Below, in pieces: positions 7,486 through 7,532 of a DNA stretch of 7,532 nt. Position numbers and translations under genes: made by a program. How positions within the stretch are numbered: position 1 is the stretch's first letter; each line of letters begins with the position of its first letter. This DNA is from Pseudomonadota bacterium (lineage in GTDB: Bacteria > Pseudomonadota > Gammaproteobacteria > Burkholderiales > Burkholderiaceae_C): contig JAJZHS010000112.1 of the NCBI GenBank assembly GCA_021798395.1, forward strand, positions 1 to 7,532. Direction: 5' to 3'. The notes below the pieces were generated by a model. The model ran no database searches. It had not been told where the DNA came from and saw only the letters and a list, made by a program, of their open reading frames with translations.

Positions 7486-7532
7486 GCCGCGTCGCGCACG
7501 CCGGCCGCGTCCCGCGCGAGGATGCGCTGCAG
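7482..7532 (-). CDS. C-terminal end of an unidentified convergent gene, cut off by window edge
   Basis: On the minus strand the last 51 bases read as 16 sense codons ending in TGA, with the C-terminus LQRILARDAAGVRDAA. Every sense codon ends in G or C (16 of 16), while the second position is G or C in only 9 of 16. That is the pattern expected of coding sequence in this genome. The plus strand shows no in-frame start codon in the matching register, which favours minus-strand coding. The fragment is too short to identify a family. The TGA is partly dictated by the inverted repeat it sits in, so it is not fully independent evidence. It would converge on the nitrilase-family gene with a 31-base gap between stop codons. 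Confidence 0.42.
   Translation of the reverse strand: MQRILARDAAGVRDAA

Noticed and set aside
7522..7532. An ATG preceded by GAGG at the right edge, as a possible plus-strand gene start.
   Set aside because: The GAGG directly abuts the ATG, too close to act as a ribosome binding site, and only three codons are visible; the minus-strand reading explains the base pattern better.

Overview
This is a GC-rich, densely coding chromosomal stretch of housekeeping type, most likely from a betaproteobacterium (Burkholderiales-like). That guess rests on very strong G/C preference at third codon positions, the sequence style of GlnE (for example the HDPGGMVDVEF segment), and the gene set glnE / yhdP-type AsmA-like gene / nitrilase-family gene, which I recall as a common betaproteobacterial neighbourhood. 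No database search was possible, so the organism is an inference.

Layout. Positions 1-2489 (minus strand) hold most of glnE, the bifunctional glutamine synthetase adenylyltransferase/adenylyl-removing enzyme. Its C-terminal end runs off the left edge. Positions 2490-2718 are a divergent intergenic region with a perfect 18-bp palindrome and a small hairpin. Positions 2719-6630 (plus) encode a ~1303-residue YhdP-family AsmA-like envelope protein with one N-terminal membrane anchor. Nineteen bases later, 6650-7450 (plus) encode a 266-residue nitrilase-superfamily amidohydrolase of the Nit1 / deaminated-glutathione amidase type, probably co-transcribed with yhdP. A perfect 12-bp inverted repeat lies over the end of this gene. 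It overlaps the stop codon of what looks like the last 16 codons of a convergent minus-strand gene entering from the right edge.

Function. GlnE tunes nitrogen assimilation by reversibly adenylylating glutamine synthetase. YhdP-family proteins are implicated in moving phospholipids from the inner to the outer membrane. The Nit1-type enzyme would repair deaminated glutathione. The genes share a neighbourhood rather than a pathway. I saw no mobile element, CRISPR array, tRNA or rRNA, and no convincing undescribed system. The observations most worth checking are the palindromes at the two gene junctions and the identity of the convergent gene at the right edge.
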